From Rosellinia necatrix (Eukaryota; Ascomycota; Sordariomycetes; Xylariales; Xylariaceae): 64,000 nt of DNA. Within the stretch, counting starts at the first letter, position 1. Every line of letters begins with the position of its first letter. The translations under genes and the position numbers were made by a program. Below the pieces are notes generated by a model. The model searched no databases and was not told the origin of the DNA. It saw only the letters and a program-made list of their open reading frames with translations. Shown piece after piece: positions 36,897-51,296 of this stretch. The DNA lies in contig JAGYVD010000002.1 of assembly GCA_021209875.1 (NCBI GenBank), forward strand, positions 3,410,001-3,474,000, in the 5' to 3' direction.

Positions 36897-39800
36897 AAAA
36901 AATTATAATTAGAAGTATAATTAAAAATAAAATTAAAAATATTTTAATTAGAAAAACTATAGTTAAAATTAAAAAGAAAACAACTAGCGTTTATTTTATA
37001 TATATTTTATAAATAATAATATAAATAAATAAAAATTAAACAAAATAATATTAAAAACATGCTTTTTTTATTTAATACTAGATTTAGTTTTTATTTATTA
37101 TTAATATTATTAAATTTACAAATTAAAAACTATTTTAAAATTATATATGAAAAAATATAACTTTTATATTAAATTAGAAAAATTATAACATTTTTTTAAT
37201 TAGATATTTAAAACATATTTATAAGTATTATTTTTAAAAACTATTTTTATATAACTAATTTTTAAACATTTATAAAATTATATTAAAGCTAAAAATAAAA
37301 CTATTAAACAAAAATAAAAAGCAAATTATAACATATTAAAAACATGTTTTAATATAATATATAAAACAGCTAATAATATTTTTAACTGTAAGATTTTTAT
37401 AATTAAAGCGTTAAATATTAATAATAAATATAATAAAGCTTTTTAATTAAATTATATATATTTGTAGGTTAATGCTTAACTATTTTTAATTAAATAAAAC
37501 TAATAAATTTATATTAATTTAAACATTAAAAAACTATTATTAATAAATTCTTTTAAACATTTTAATATATAAAACTGTTTTTAATTAAATTAAAGTTATA
37601 GTTTTAAAAATAAATCGGTTAAACTTAAAAACTAAGTTTATTTTTATATTAAAAAATAAATAGAACTAAAAACTTAAAATATTTTAATATATAAAAAAAA
37701 AAAAAAAAAACTATTTAAAACTAAAAATATTATTTAATAATAACTTTTTATATTTATATAAAGCAATAATTAATTATAACTTAAAAATATTTATTTATTA
37801 AATTAAAAAATAAATAAATTTATAGTTTTATTTAATATATTTATTTATAGTTATAAATATATATTAAAAATTATTAGTTATAAAAACATAAAACTATAAA
37901 ATAAAAAAAGCTTTTTTATAATAAAATATAAACTTTTATAAAATAATAAAAGCTTTAGTTTTATAGCTATATATAAAAACAATATATATAATATAGTTAA
38001 TATTAAAACTTTTAAAATAATATTAATAATAAACATTTTAATAAAAACTATTAAAATTTATAAAAATATTAAGTTAAATTAAATTTAAAAAATAAAAATA
38101 GTAAAATATATATAAGCTTTAAAAATTAGCAATAATAACTTTTATAGTTGCAGCTACAGCTTTATTATTAAAAAACAGCTTTTGCTAAAACTAATAAATA
38201 AGTTTTAATAAATATAAATATAATAATTAATATAAAGTTTAAGCTAAATTTTTATTAATTATAATAATAACTAATATAATATTAAATATAAAAACAATTA
38301 TATATTTAAATAAAATAAATTATATATTAAACTTTATAATAACTTTTATAATAAACATATAAATATTTAACTTGTTTAATATTATATAAAAAATATTAAA
38401 TATAAAATAGTACGTTTAAACGTATTAATAAAAAGTATTTTTTATAAATATTATATTTAATATAATAATTAATTTAAAAGCTTTAAAAACTTTAGGCTAA
38501 ACATTTTAATATTAAAAATAAACTTAAAGTTAAAATATATATTTTTTTTAAATATTAAAAACTAGGCGACTTTTTTAAACTATTATTAAAAAAATGTTTA
38601 TATATATGCTAAAAAACGTTTAAAGCTTTTTAATTTATTAAAATAGTTATATTTTATAATATTTAAATAAATCGCGAAAAAATAAACATTTTATAAAAAA
38701 CAACTTAAAGTATTTTTATTAATAATTAATAAAAACTAAATTAAATTTAAAGCAGTATTTTTTAAAAAAAAATATATAAATATTAAATAACATTTATAAC
38801 AAGTTATATAAAATAAATCGATTATAATAAATAAATAAATTAATATTTTTATATATTTTATTTTTATTATATAATAAAAATATATAAAATTAATAAAAAC
38901 TAAATAGTGGTTAATTTCTAATAATTTAATAAAATAATTAAAACCTTGCTAAATAAAAATATATTATAATTATTAACGCCACAGGATTTTTTATTAATTT
39001 TTAATATATTTTAAATATAAAAATATATTTATAATAATTAGTTTTTGCGGCTTAAAACAATCTAACATAAAATTAATAATATATATTAATTTTTTAGCAT
39101 ATATATAAAAATATATAAACTAACTGTTATATAAATATATATATTATTATTAATATTTTATTAATAATATTATTATATAGTTTAATAGTTATAAAAATTA
39201 TTTTAAATATTTTAAAACAATTTTATGTTATTTTATAAAAAACAGCGCGATATTTTTATAAAATCTTTTATCAGCTATTTATTTATAAAATTTTTAAATT
39301 TTATATAAACGTTTTAAAATTATTAACTATTGTTAAATAAATATAAACATTTGAATAGTTAGCTTTTTTAAAAACGTTATAAGCTTTTAAAAAATGTTTT
39401 AAAACAAACAGATGTTTTTATAATTTAATTCTATATTATATTTAATTAGCAGAACTATTATAAAATTAAAAACTAACTTATTAGCTAAAAAATATAAAAA
39501 AAAATTTCAACTAAAAAACATATTTATTATATTTATAATATATTATAAATTAATAAAAACAGAAATAGTTTTATTTAAAGCTATTTAAAATATTATCTGC
39601 TAAAAATAATTTTGCGATATTATAATTTAAAAAACTGTTTTTTTATAAATAAATAAAACTAAAAACATAGTTTTAAAGTTATATTATTTTATATAAGCAA
39701 AAATATAACTATAAGTTTAAAAGTTTAATTTTATTAATATAAATAAAACTAATTATATATTTAAGTTATAATTTATTATAACTTAAAATTAAATATAAAC

Positions 39801-41754
39801 TATATAAATTAAAAATAGCTTGTTTTATTTAAGCTGTTAAAAAACTATAAATAATAGTTTAATTTAATAAAAACAATATAATTATATTTATAAACTATTT
39901 AATAACTAAAAGCATAGTTAATTAAATATTATTAAATATAGCTTTTATAAATTATATAAACATTTAATTAATCAATTTTTAATATATTTTTTTATATAAA
40001 TTTTAAATATATTATTTATGCAAAAATCAAATTATATATTAAATGTATTAAATAAACTTAAATAAATATAAAATTTTATAAATAAAATAAATAAATTATA
40101 AAAATTAAAAAACTAGCAGTATTAAACTTAATATAAAATATAATAAAACATATAATAAAAACAAATAATAAGCAACAAATAAAAATAAAATTTAAACAAA
40201 ATTTTTAAATTAATATATAATATTATAAAATAATAAACAAGCTAAATATTTTAAAATTTTATTAAAACAATAAAAACGTTATAATATTTTTTAAACTTAA
40301 ATATTTTTTTTATTATAAATAGCTTAATTTATAACTAATATTAAAAATAAAACAACTATATATTTTATATAATATAATTAAATAAATATTTAAAGCGGTA
40401 TATAATAATAAATATTATGCTGGTTTAAAAAATAATAAAAATCTTAAAAGTTTTTATTTACTGCAAGTTTTAATTAGTTAAAAATATATTAAATATTGTT
40501 TAAATGGCAACTTTAATTATATAAACTGATTTAAACTAATAAAAAGCTTTAAACTAAAATATTTAAAAATATGTTATTTATATATATAATAATAATTAAT
40601 TTTATATTAAAAATATTTTTAATAAATATTAAAAATATTTTATAACAGTTAGCAAAAAAAATATTATAATATATATAATTATATAATAATAATATTATAA
40701 TATATATTTAAATAAACCTTGTTTATTTTAAAAATAAAAATATATAACTAAAAATAAACTATTATATTTATAAAATAATTATTAATAAACAATTAAAAAA
40801 TTTTAAAAATATTATTTTTAACTAAAACTAAAGTTTATATTTAATTTTTGAACAAAAATATAAAAATTCCAAATATGAAACTGTTAATAACTACAGCTTA
40901 TTATTTTTAAAATAATATATTATTATAACTTTAAAACTTTAAATTTAATTAAATTAATTTATATTTAATATTATAATAAAATTTTAATATTATATAATTA
41001 TATATAACATAGTTTATTTTATATAAATAATTATTTCGATTTAAATTATAAAACTTTTAAACTTTATTATTAATTAATTTAATTAATTAAATATAAAATA
41101 AATAAAAACTTTAAAAACTATTTTATATAAAATATTAAACTAGCAATAAATTTTGCTATAACATAAGCTAAAAATATTATAATAGTAAATATTATATATT
41201 ATAATTTATTTTAGCAAAAAATATTATTATATTTATATAATAAATATTATTTATTAAACAAGCTTTTAAAAAATATTTATAATAACGCGCAAAACTTTAA
41301 ATAATAAAAAAATTATAAATTTAACAAATAAATTAAACTTTTAAAACATTATAAAATTTATTTAATAATATTAAAAGCTTATTTAAAATATATATATAGT
41401 TGAAATAATTTTTTTGAACAAATTAAACAAACGCTTAAACTAATAAAAACTAATTAATATAAACATTAAAATAGCAATAATAAAAAATATATAAAATTAA
41501 ACAAATTTTTAAATACTACGTTAATAAAAAAAAAAATTTAATTATTTAATTAAATAATAAAACTAAAAATATAAATATAATTAATAATATATTAAAACTT
41601 ACTATGTTATTTAAAAAAAATAACAAACGATTATTAAAAAAAAAACAGCTTTTATTTTAAAATAAAAATAAAAATTAAGCATAAAAAACAGCCTTATAAA
41701 ACAACTTAACATATTATTAAAAACAATAGCTGTTTTTTCTATCTGCCAGCATTT

Positions 41755-41960
41755 TAATAAAGTCCCCGATAAAGCCTGTATTAATTAAGCCAACAGCTTA
41801 TATATTATTAAATTAAATAAGTTGTACAAGTTACGGCTAGCATCAGATGGCCTACAGCCACCCCTGCAGAAGTTAATTCTAAACTTACTAAAATTCCCCA
41901 CCTAGCAGAAAAATTAATAAAAGCATCTTTTTTTTTCTACCCTTATACTAATCTTCTCAG
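41755..41960 (+). repeat. Right LTR of element B
   Basis: 206 bp. It begins TAATAAAGTCCCCG, a mutated TGATAGAGTCCCCG, and ends ATACTAATCTTCTCA. More mutated than the left LTR (AGTTAATTCTAAACTTACTAAAATT), but the GGCCTACAGCCACCCCTGC block survives. Confidence 0.9.
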
Positions 41961-41965
41961 TTATG

Positions 41966-44900
41966 CTGCAAAAATATTAAATATATTTTTAAAGCTATAT
42001 AATAACGTTTTATAATAAATATAAATATTATAACCTAAAAATTTAAAAGTAATTATTTAATTTTATAAAATATATACTAAAATTTATATATATTATTATA
42101 ATATATATAAAAATAACTAAAATATATACATGCTATACATATTTTAAACATTAATAATAGCAACTAGAGCAACATAATAGCATAAATTTATAATATTATA
42201 AAGCTAAAAATTAAATAATTTTAAAATTATTTATATAAAACAAAAAATAAAAAATATATTCTTAAAATTAAAAATGTTTAAAATAATTTATAAAACTTAG
42301 CTAAAAATTTATGAATAAATAAAAAATATAATATATTTAACGCGATTTATAACTTTTAATACTTTAAAATATATAAATAAAGCAAAATTTCTTTTTCACA
42401 AAAATTGCTATTTTTTATAAAATCGCTAGAAAAACCGGTTATACAAGCGATATAAAAAAAATACTAAAAAAACAACAGTAAAAATAAACAACAGCGTAAT
42501 ATTTGCAAATATAATTATAATTATAATTATAACAACTAATATAACTGCGACCGAAAAATTATTGTTTATTTAACTTTTTTAAAAATAAAATAATAACTAT
42601 TATAAAATTATAATAAAAAAACTAAAAACTATAAAACAATAATTAATATAATTAAAATAAAATTATAATATTAGCAATTATAACTTAAAAATTATAACAA
42701 TTAAAATAATAAAGTTTATTTTTTAAAACTAATAATAATTAATAAGATTATTAATTATTAAAAACAAAAAACAATAATATATTTAAAATATTATATTAAT
42801 TAATAGCAGATTTAAAACATTATTAATACTATATAAAATTTACTACCGCTAAAAAAAATTTAATAGTTATATAAATATAAACTTAATATATAATTTAAAA
42901 ACTTAGTATAAAATTACTATGTAATTTAAAAAATAAATATGTAGATATTACATAGTATTAATATTATTATTTAATTTTTGTTTTAAATATTTACAATATT
43001 ATAAACAAGCTAAAAGAATATTATAAAAATATAACAGCTTGTTTAAAACAAAAATACCTGCTAAAAAATAAATATAATTAATTATTTATAAAAGAATAAA
43101 ATATTAAAAATATTAAAAAGTTTTAATATATAATATAAAAAAAATAAAAATTTATATGTTATATATAACAGCGATTTAAAATATAAAACTTTAAAATATA
43201 GAATAAAATAAAAATATGCGCCTATTTAGGCATAAATATAATATATATTAGCTAAACATTTTTAAATATTTTAATATATATAACAAAAAAGCAATAAAAA
43301 TTTTTAAAAATCGGACTAAAATTAATAAAACTTAAAAATAAGCTGAATTTTTTTGTTTATAAAAAACTAATAATAAAAAAACTAATAAAATAAAAATTTT
43401 ATAAAAAAGTAAATAATAAAAGAACTAAAATTTAACCTGTTTTTAAAAACAACTTTTTTTTTTATTAAGCAATTATAAGCTATAAAACTAATATAATTTA
43501 ATTTTTAACTTTAAATAAATTTTATATAAAATTTAATATTAAAATATAAAAGTATAAAAATATAAAAAAACAAAAATTAAAAAAATTATTTTAAAACAAA
43601 AAAAATATATATAGCTGTTAAATATAAAACATTATTAAAAGCTATAATTTTAGTTTTTAGCTTTAAAAACTATTTTTGCTGTTATAAATATAACTATTAA
43701 TTTAAAAATACTACATGTAGTATTTATAACAAAAATATTAAAATAACATGATATAATAGCTAAAAAAACTAAAATAAAAATAATATAAAAAAACCAAAAC
43801 TAAAGTTATTTTATAATAACATTTAAAAAAATTTAATAATATTAGCTGTTAAAGCTATAATTATTAATATAATTCATAATATAGAATTATTTTTAATAAC
43901 ATTTTTAATATTATAAAAAAGCTTTTTAAACATTTAATTAAATAAAAGTATTTATATATATAAACATTTAATGTAAAATAATTTTAATATTTATAGCAGT
44001 AGCAACTAATAATATATTTTTTAAAATATATTAATATTAAACAAAATTGCTAATATTATATAAATATAACGGGCTATATTTTTATTTAAAACGCTATTTA
44101 TAAACGTAATAAAAAACATTATAAATTTTATAAAACTAGAAAAAAAATCTTTATTAACTTTAAATATTACACGCTTTAAAATGTTTGAAATTTTATTAAT
44201 ATTAAAAATTAAGCGCTTTATAAACATGCTAGAAATTATTATATTTAAAAGCATATATATATATATTAAGCAAATATTATTAATAAACCGATTTAAAAAA
44301 ATAGCAAAAAAATATAAGATATAATAAAATAAAAAAACTATTAATATATTAATTAAGCAATACTTAAAAGTTTTTTTTATAAAAAAATAACAGAACTAAA
44401 AAACTAAGCTTATAAGTCGCCTGTATTTTTTTAGTTATAAAAACATAGATTTTTTTAATAAATTTTATAACAACTTGTATAATAAAACGTATAAAATAAA
44501 TTAATAAATTAATTCTACTTATATATTTTATATTTATAGGCTGGCAATTAATATTAAATAAAATAAAACTTTTAAGTATTATAATATAAAAAACTAAATA
44601 GTTATTAATTTAAAAAACATAAACAAAATAATAGTATTAAAAATTATTTATTATTATTATAACTAAAATTATTAAATTTTTAAAAAAAACATTTTATAAC
44701 AGTAATTAATATAATTAGTTTTTTACAAGTTTTTAAGATATTTAGAGTTTAAACACCAATTTATTATTATTAGCTTAAAAAATAAAAAATACTGTGTAGC
44801 AGTAATAAGTTTTATAATTTTTAATATATATATAATACTATATAAACAATTTTTTATAACGTATTAAAAATATCATAAAGTTTTTATAAATAATATAATA

Positions 44901-47548
44901 ATATTTTTAATATAATAAAATAATATAAAAATATTTAAAAATATATTTTAATAGTTTAAAATTAATATATAGTTATATAATTAATAAAATTTTTATAAAA
45001 TATTTTTAAACAATTTATTTAAATTTAAAGTAAATATGTTTAAAATAGCAATATTAAAAAGTTGTATAGCAGCAATTTATAAGCTAGCTTTTTAAGTTAA
45101 TTAAAAGCTTTTAAGTAATATATAAAAACAACAGGATTTTTATATAGTTTGATTTTATATTATGTTAAACTAATAAAATGTTTATAAAAAAAATCAGTTT
45201 TATTAATAAAAATAAACAGACAGGTTATATTAAAACAAAAAGTTTAATAAATATAAAAACTATTTAAAATTTAAATATTATAAATTAATATTGTTAAAAA
45301 TAATATTTTTAAAGCAATATAAAATGCTATATATAAAAAACTATGCTATATTATTATAACTTTTATAAAAACTATTTTTATAAATTAATAAATTAATATA
45401 AAAGATTTGAAGTAATAATATATTATTTAAAGCTTAAATATATATAAAAATAAAAATATTATATTTAATATAAAAGTTTAACAGGTAATATATTTAAATA
45501 AATTATTAATAAATATAAAACTAAACTATAAGCTTTTAAAACTAAAAATTATATGTTTGGTTTAAATAACTAAAAACTATATATTATAATATAATTAAAT
45601 AAAAAACTAGTAATAATATTAATTAACTATTTAGCTATTAAAAATATTATTAAACATATTATGTTAAAAACTGCAGCTATAGCATATATTAATTAAAACT
45701 AATTTATTAATTTATTTATTTATTATAATATAGTTTATATATATATTATCTGCTAAAAAACTTAACTATGTTTTAAATACGTTTAACTATCTATAGAAAA
45801 TATTAAATATATAAAAATAAATAAAAACTAATAAAAATAAACAATAAATTAATATTAAATATAATATAAAAAGATTAAAAGCTGTGTTTTATATATTTAT
45901 ATTAAAAACAGTAAAAATAAAACGTTAAAAAATAAATTTATAACAGCATATATAAAAAACCAGCAATAAATATAAATATTAAAAAATTTTAAAATATTTA
46001 AAAAAAAAAAAAAGTCATAAAAACGTTATAATTTATTTTAAACTTGGATATTTTTTTAATATTATAGCAGACGGACTAATATATAATATATAAGCAAATA
46101 TAAAACGCTTATATATTTTAATTAAAATAATTAAAAAAATATTAAAACAAACGTACGATAATAAATAATATTGCAGCGTTAAATATATAATATAAACGCT
46201 AGAATTATTTGCTATAGCTAATAAAATATAAATAATAAAAATTATATTAAATATTATAACATATATAATTTAAACTAAACTAACAAGCAATTTTTAATAA
46301 AAAATTAAACTTAATTAAACTTAATAACTTTTTATTTATATATATTATCAATATAAATTTTATTTTAGCTTTATTAAAATTAACATAAAAATATATTTTA
46401 ATAATTAAACAAAAAAGCTATATTTTAAAACATATAATATATTAATAACTATATTTTATTTTATATTAAAACATATATTATTAATTTTAAACATAAAAAT
46501 ATGCCGCAGAAAAATAAAGTAATATATTAATTAAGAAATTTTATTAAGCTATTAAAATATTTTTAAAAGTATTATTTTTAACTAAAACTAAAAATTTATA
46601 TTTAAATTTTAATAAAATATTTAAAAACTTTAAGTATTAAACTAATAATAATAGTTAAATATTATTTTTAAACAGACAGCTTTTTAAAACGTAAAAATTA
46701 TATTATTAAAATAATAATATAATATTATATTTTAAAAACGAAAAATATAATAAATAAATATTATATTTTGTTTATAATAAAATTTAAACATTATATATAA
46801 TAAAACTATATATTTTATTTTTACAAATAATTTTTAAATTTAAACTATTTAATATATTTAAAACGTTAATAAATTTTAAAAAAGTAAAAATTTATTAAAA
46901 TATGTTTTTTATAAACATTTTTATTAAAATATATATTTTATAATAAATTTTGTTTAAGCTGTTATAAAATAAAACTATAATATAAAACATTATTTGCTAA
47001 AATTTAAAATAAAAGATCAAGTTTATTTATGTTTGTATAAAAATATTATTTATTTAGCTAATTTTTTAAAAGTAATTATAATAAACATTTTAACTTTTAA
47101 TAATTAAATAATAAATCGGAGACCTAGCATATAAATTAGATTTTTTTAAAAAGCTTTATATTTATTTAGTTCTTTTTATAAAATATTTATACGCGACTTT
47201 AAAAAAACGCGGTATGTTTAAACAATAAATTTTATTTTTTAGTTTAATAAAAGCTAAATAAAACTTTCGTAAAAAATATTTATAAAATAAAAATTATTTT
47301 AAAATATAAATTTAATTATAAATAAAACGGTTTAAATTATTATATGAAATAAAAAAATAAAGTTATAAATTTAATTAATAAATAATAAAAAAATAGCTTT
47401 AATATAATAAAAAATTTATTAAAAAATATTAAAATTAACACAGCTTATAACTAAAAATAAAAGCTAGCTTAAAAAAAGAGGCGTTTTTATAAAAGCACGT
47501 GATAAAATTGCTAAAGTTAGCAAAAGCTTAAAATTTAACGCGGTATTT
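41966..47548 (+). repeat. Element C interior, 3' part
   Basis: A-rich and erased; pol should lie here. About 42420-42460 in one frame reads A-R-K-T-G-Y-T-S-D, which may be a broken CCHC zinc knuckle (G-H read as G-Y), but the cysteines are not visible. About 46575-46650 matches element B near 40815-40900. No intact frame exists. Confidence 0.5.
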
Positions 47549-47752
47549 TAATACGTGCCGACAGGGGAGTTGTTTATATAAGCGTTACAGCTTTATTTAT
47601 AACGTAATAAAGCTATACATTTTATTACTCAAGACTGGCTCTAATAAATACGCCTTAGCCCACATATTTAGCTAGATCTATAAGTTAGATCAGAATACTT
47701 AGATCTTTATCTTTTATGGTGCGCTTTTTAACCCCTTGTGGTGCACCTCTTA
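47549..47752 (+). repeat. Right LTR of element C
   Basis: 204 bp, TAATACGTGCCGACAGG to GTGCACCTCTTA. Here the 5' half is mutated (TTATTTATAACGTAATAAAGC) while the 3' half is preserved (CCCCTTGTGGTGCACC), the opposite of the left LTR. Between them the two LTRs give nearly the whole original. Confidence 0.9.
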
Positions 47753-47757
47753 CTTAA

Positions 47758-47865
47758 ATAGTTTTATTTTTAAATAATAATTTTATATAATTATCAAAAC
47801 CATAAATGGTTATATAAATTATATATTTTTTATCGGCTGTATATTTTTCTATATTACTTACAGGG
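47758..47865 (-). mobile_element. B-like remnant, right part after element C
   Basis: TTTTATTTTTAAATAATAATT to ATATTTTTTATCGGCTGTATA matches the reverse complement of B from about 36180 down to 36075. It continues the remnant that stops at 32943. The match then ends abruptly next to a less mutated island. Confidence 0.7.
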
Positions 47866-47867
47866 CA

Positions 47868-48030
47868 TACCGCGCAGTATAAATAGCATGTATTTAATGC
47901 AGGAGCGTGTGCTTAATACAGGTCGGTTTTAATATAAAGCTACAGCTAAAAGTGTAGTAAACATATATTTATTTTTTAGCGTTAAAGTTAATATGTAGTC
48001 AGGGTTAAAAAGCGAGGCAGCAAAATGCTT
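47868..48030. other. Less mutated island, unassigned
   Basis: Contains TTACAGGGCATACCGCGCAG, GCAGGAGCGTGTGC, ACAGGTCGG and GTAGTCAGGG in otherwise AT-only surroundings. It interrupts the B-like remnant, so it may be another solo LTR, but I found no second copy and no clear target duplication. Confidence 0.35.
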
Positions 48031-49789
48031 AAATTTACACTTGAAACATTTATTTTTTTTATACATAAAATAATAAAAATTAAAAGAAATAATTAATTTA
48101 TAAACTAAAAAAAGGTTAAAAATATATAACTAAATATAATGAAATAAATCTTTTAAATAAAACTAGTTGAACAAAATAAAAAATATAGCTAGGTTTAAAA
48201 ATAAAAGCGTTTTCTTTAGCTTTTATAACTTTTTTTTTAATATATATAATAATATAATATAAATTTGCTTTAAATTTAAAACGTTAATAATATAATAACG
48301 CTTAGCTTTTAATAAATATTCATATTTTTAATTTTAAATAAAAAAGTGCTAGCATATAGCTAGTTTTTTAGCCTGCTGTTATTAAAATCGCGTGCCAAAA
48401 ATAAATTTTTTAACAAATCTTTTTTAAATCTAATATTAATTTATTATAAATTAAAAGCTTCTGATAATAATAAAACGTTAAATCTATTGTTTTTATTATA
48501 TATTTTATTTTATAAAATTAATAATTATTATTTAAAGCAAATTTAATGTTAATTTATTTAAAATATAAACGTTTTTATATAAACAATATTAATATATAAA
48601 CTTTTAGAAGTATATCTTATATAAAAGCTTAAATAAAAACTTTTAAACCAATATATGTAATATAATTTATTAAAACTAATATATAATAAATTTAATATTA
48701 ATTTGCTCCTAAATAAATATAAACAATATAAAAATTAAAAAATAATAAAGTTTATTTATACAAGCTTAAAAGGCCGCCTGTTATAATTATATTACGTTAA
48801 ATATCTATAAAATATATTAAAAGGCAAGAAATAAAAATCTGCGGCAAATTTATACTAAATTTCATATTAAATATAAAACTTTATTATATAAAACTATTAA
48901 CAAAATTTAAAGTTAAAGTTTAAAGCAAAAATAAATTAAAAAAGCTTCAGCAGCAAAAGCTTTTAATAATAATAATAGTAATAATAACAATAATACAAAT
49001 AATAATAAAAGTAATAAAATTCGAGGAAAAAAAAATATAAATTTGCTTAATAAAAATCTTTTTTTAAATATTTTACCGTGAAAAACTATTAATATTAAAT
49101 AAATTACCTATAAATTAAGCTGAAATTTAATATATGATAATTTAAGCTTTAAATAAAAAATATAACATGTAAAATGTTTTTAAATAATTTTATTATTTTA
49201 TATGTTATGGCAAATTTACTATAAATTTAATATATATATTTATTTATTAATAAAAGCAAATTTAATATAAATTTAATATTAAATCACCTTTTAAAGCAGA
49301 ATAATCAATATAACCAGGGTTTAGCTTTTTATTAGTTATTGAAACTAGCGCAGCAAAAAGAACTAAAGTTTAGTTTTTTATTAGGTATTTAAGCTAATAT
49401 AACAAATATAACTAAAGTTTAATTTTTTGTTAGCTTTTATAATAAAAAAGATCAAGTTTATATTAAAAATAAAAGGTTTATTAATTTTAATATTTTCATT
49501 AAAAATCTTTTATAGTAGCGTTTTATTATATTTAATATTTTATAGCTTAAAAGTTTTATATTATTTTTATTTTTATATATATTATATATATATTAAATAG
49601 CGTGTTATTTAAAACTAAAACTTAAATATATATTATAATTAATCTTTAGCGTAATAAACAGTTTTATAAGATCTAAAATACTTTAGTTTATAAAAAAAAC
49701 ATTATATATAAAATAAAAAAAGAGCAATACATTATATATTTATATATTAAAATAAGAATTTGTTTTAAAAAATTTATTACATAAATCAT
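48031..49789. repeat. AT-rich decayed sequence, unassigned
   Basis: No gene. An imperfect AAT triplet tract lies at 48965-49015. The block AACTAAAGTTTAGTTTTTTATTAG near 49362 recurs as AACTAAAGTTTAATTTTTTGTTAG near 49410, a short direct repeat. Confidence 0.45.
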
Positions 49790-51296
49790 TAAATATAATA
49801 AAATGTTTGTAGCGCTTATTATTATATTTATGTTAAAACAGCTTTTATTTATTTTTATTTTATATAATATTATTTAAAAATAATCCTTGTTTGTTAAAAA
49901 TTAAATTAATAAATTTAATAAGCTTAAAACCGCTTTTTTATAAAGCGTTTATAAGTTAGATTTATTTTATATAATTTTATTTAGCTATAAAAAGCTATGC
50001 TAAGTTATTATAAACATTGTATTAGCTGTTAGTTTATTATATAAGTTTTTATTTAGAATAGTTTTATGTAATATTGATATAATTAAAAATTCTTTTGAAA
50101 TAAAGCTTTAATAAAATTGTTTTACTTGTAAAAAAAATATATATATATATATTACTTTTTTAAATTAAACGTTGAATATATAAATGTTTTACAAATTATA
50201 TATTTAAAAATAAGTTTATATAAACTAAATATAATATAAAGATATATTTATTTAAAGTTAAACTTTAAATCAACTGCTATAAAAAATTAAATATATAGTT
50301 ATATATATATAAAACAAAAGTCTATATTAATATAAGCTAAGCTGGCTTTTTTTAATGTAAGCATTAGTTTTTATATAAGTTTATTATTGTATTATATATT
50401 TTTTAGATTAAACTTTTTTAAGCTTATATATAATAAATTAATATAATTATTTTTAAAACAGAATAAATTATTGTTTTAAATCCTGTTTAAAAGCTATAAA
50501 GTTAGGTTATTTTTAATAAAAACTATTAAGTAACGCATAAGTTAGCAATTATTATAAATTTAATTTAAAATAAAATATTAATTATATTATTATTTTATAA
50601 AATAACTTATTTAATTTACAAGCAGATATTATTTTATATCGTTAAAATAAATATTTTATATAATAAATATAATTTTAAAAAGTTTTTGTAAATATTTTAG
50701 TTCAGGTAGCTTTTATAATTATATTATTTATATAAATAATTATAATGTTAAAATTTAAAGTTTATATTAATATTAAAAATGATTTAAAGTGTTATAATTT
50801 TAAAATATTAATATTTTATAATGTTTTGTTTTTAAAATATAAATAGCGATAAGCTTAGTTTTTAAATATAAATGGCGTTATATATTCATTATAAATATTT
50901 ATTTTAATTTTAAACAAAAATTTATTAAGCTTTAATTTTAAAACGTTTCTAAATAAACAATAAATTAAATAATTATTTATATTTAATATAAACATGTTAT
51001 TAAAGTTTTTAAAGCGTTAAACTAGTAAATAAAGTGTTATATCATGTATTTAAATAATAATTAAATCCGCTATAAATTAAATTTAAATTATAAGATTTAT
51101 ATATTATAAAAAAGATCTGTTAATTAAAATTATTATAATATAAAAGCTTAAGTAGCCCGTGACTTTTTTAGTTTTTCTTTAAAATATTTGCGGTTTTAAT
51201 ATTGTTTTAAATATAATTTGTTTTATTTTTTAATTTTTTTATTAATAAGTTATATTTATATTAAAAATATATTAATTTTAATGTTAAAAATCTTTA

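Larger units (their letters stand above)
34502..41960 (+). mobile_element. Element B: complete decayed LTR retrotransposon, 7.46 kb
   Basis: LTRs at 34502-34703 and 41755-41960. GTTAT is directly repeated at 34497-34501 and 41961-41965. It sits inside element C. The interior, about 7.05 kb, is A-rich with few C or G left. One plus frame remains open at 36740-36896. No catalytic motif could be read with confidence, so gypsy or copia membership is open. A partial, inverted relative flanks elements A and C, and solo LTRs of the family lie at 13059 and 21044. The plus orientation is inferred from A bias, the open frame and the likeness of its 3' internal end (CTGCCAGCATTTT) to that of H. Confidence 0.9.
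32944..47752 (+). mobile_element. Element C: LTR retrotransposon interrupted by element B
   Basis: LTRs at 32944-33147 and 47549-47752 (204 bp each) and CTTAA on both sides (32939-32943, 47753-47757). The right flank resumes exactly the B-like remnant that stops at the left flank, which confirms the junctions. Without the nested B the element is about 7.3 kb, a normal size for an autonomous gag-pol element. Its interior is 33148-34501 plus 41966-47548, A-rich and too decayed for a confident domain call. A stretch near 46575-46650 matches B at 40815-40900, so B and C have related 3' regions. The 44021-44254 minus frame inside it is chance. Confidence 0.88.

Noticed and set aside
44021..44254. 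77-codon minus-strand frame, the longest in the window
   Set aside because: Ile/Phe/Asn-rich and hydrophobic by composition alone; lies antisense in the eroded interior of element C with no upstream signals.
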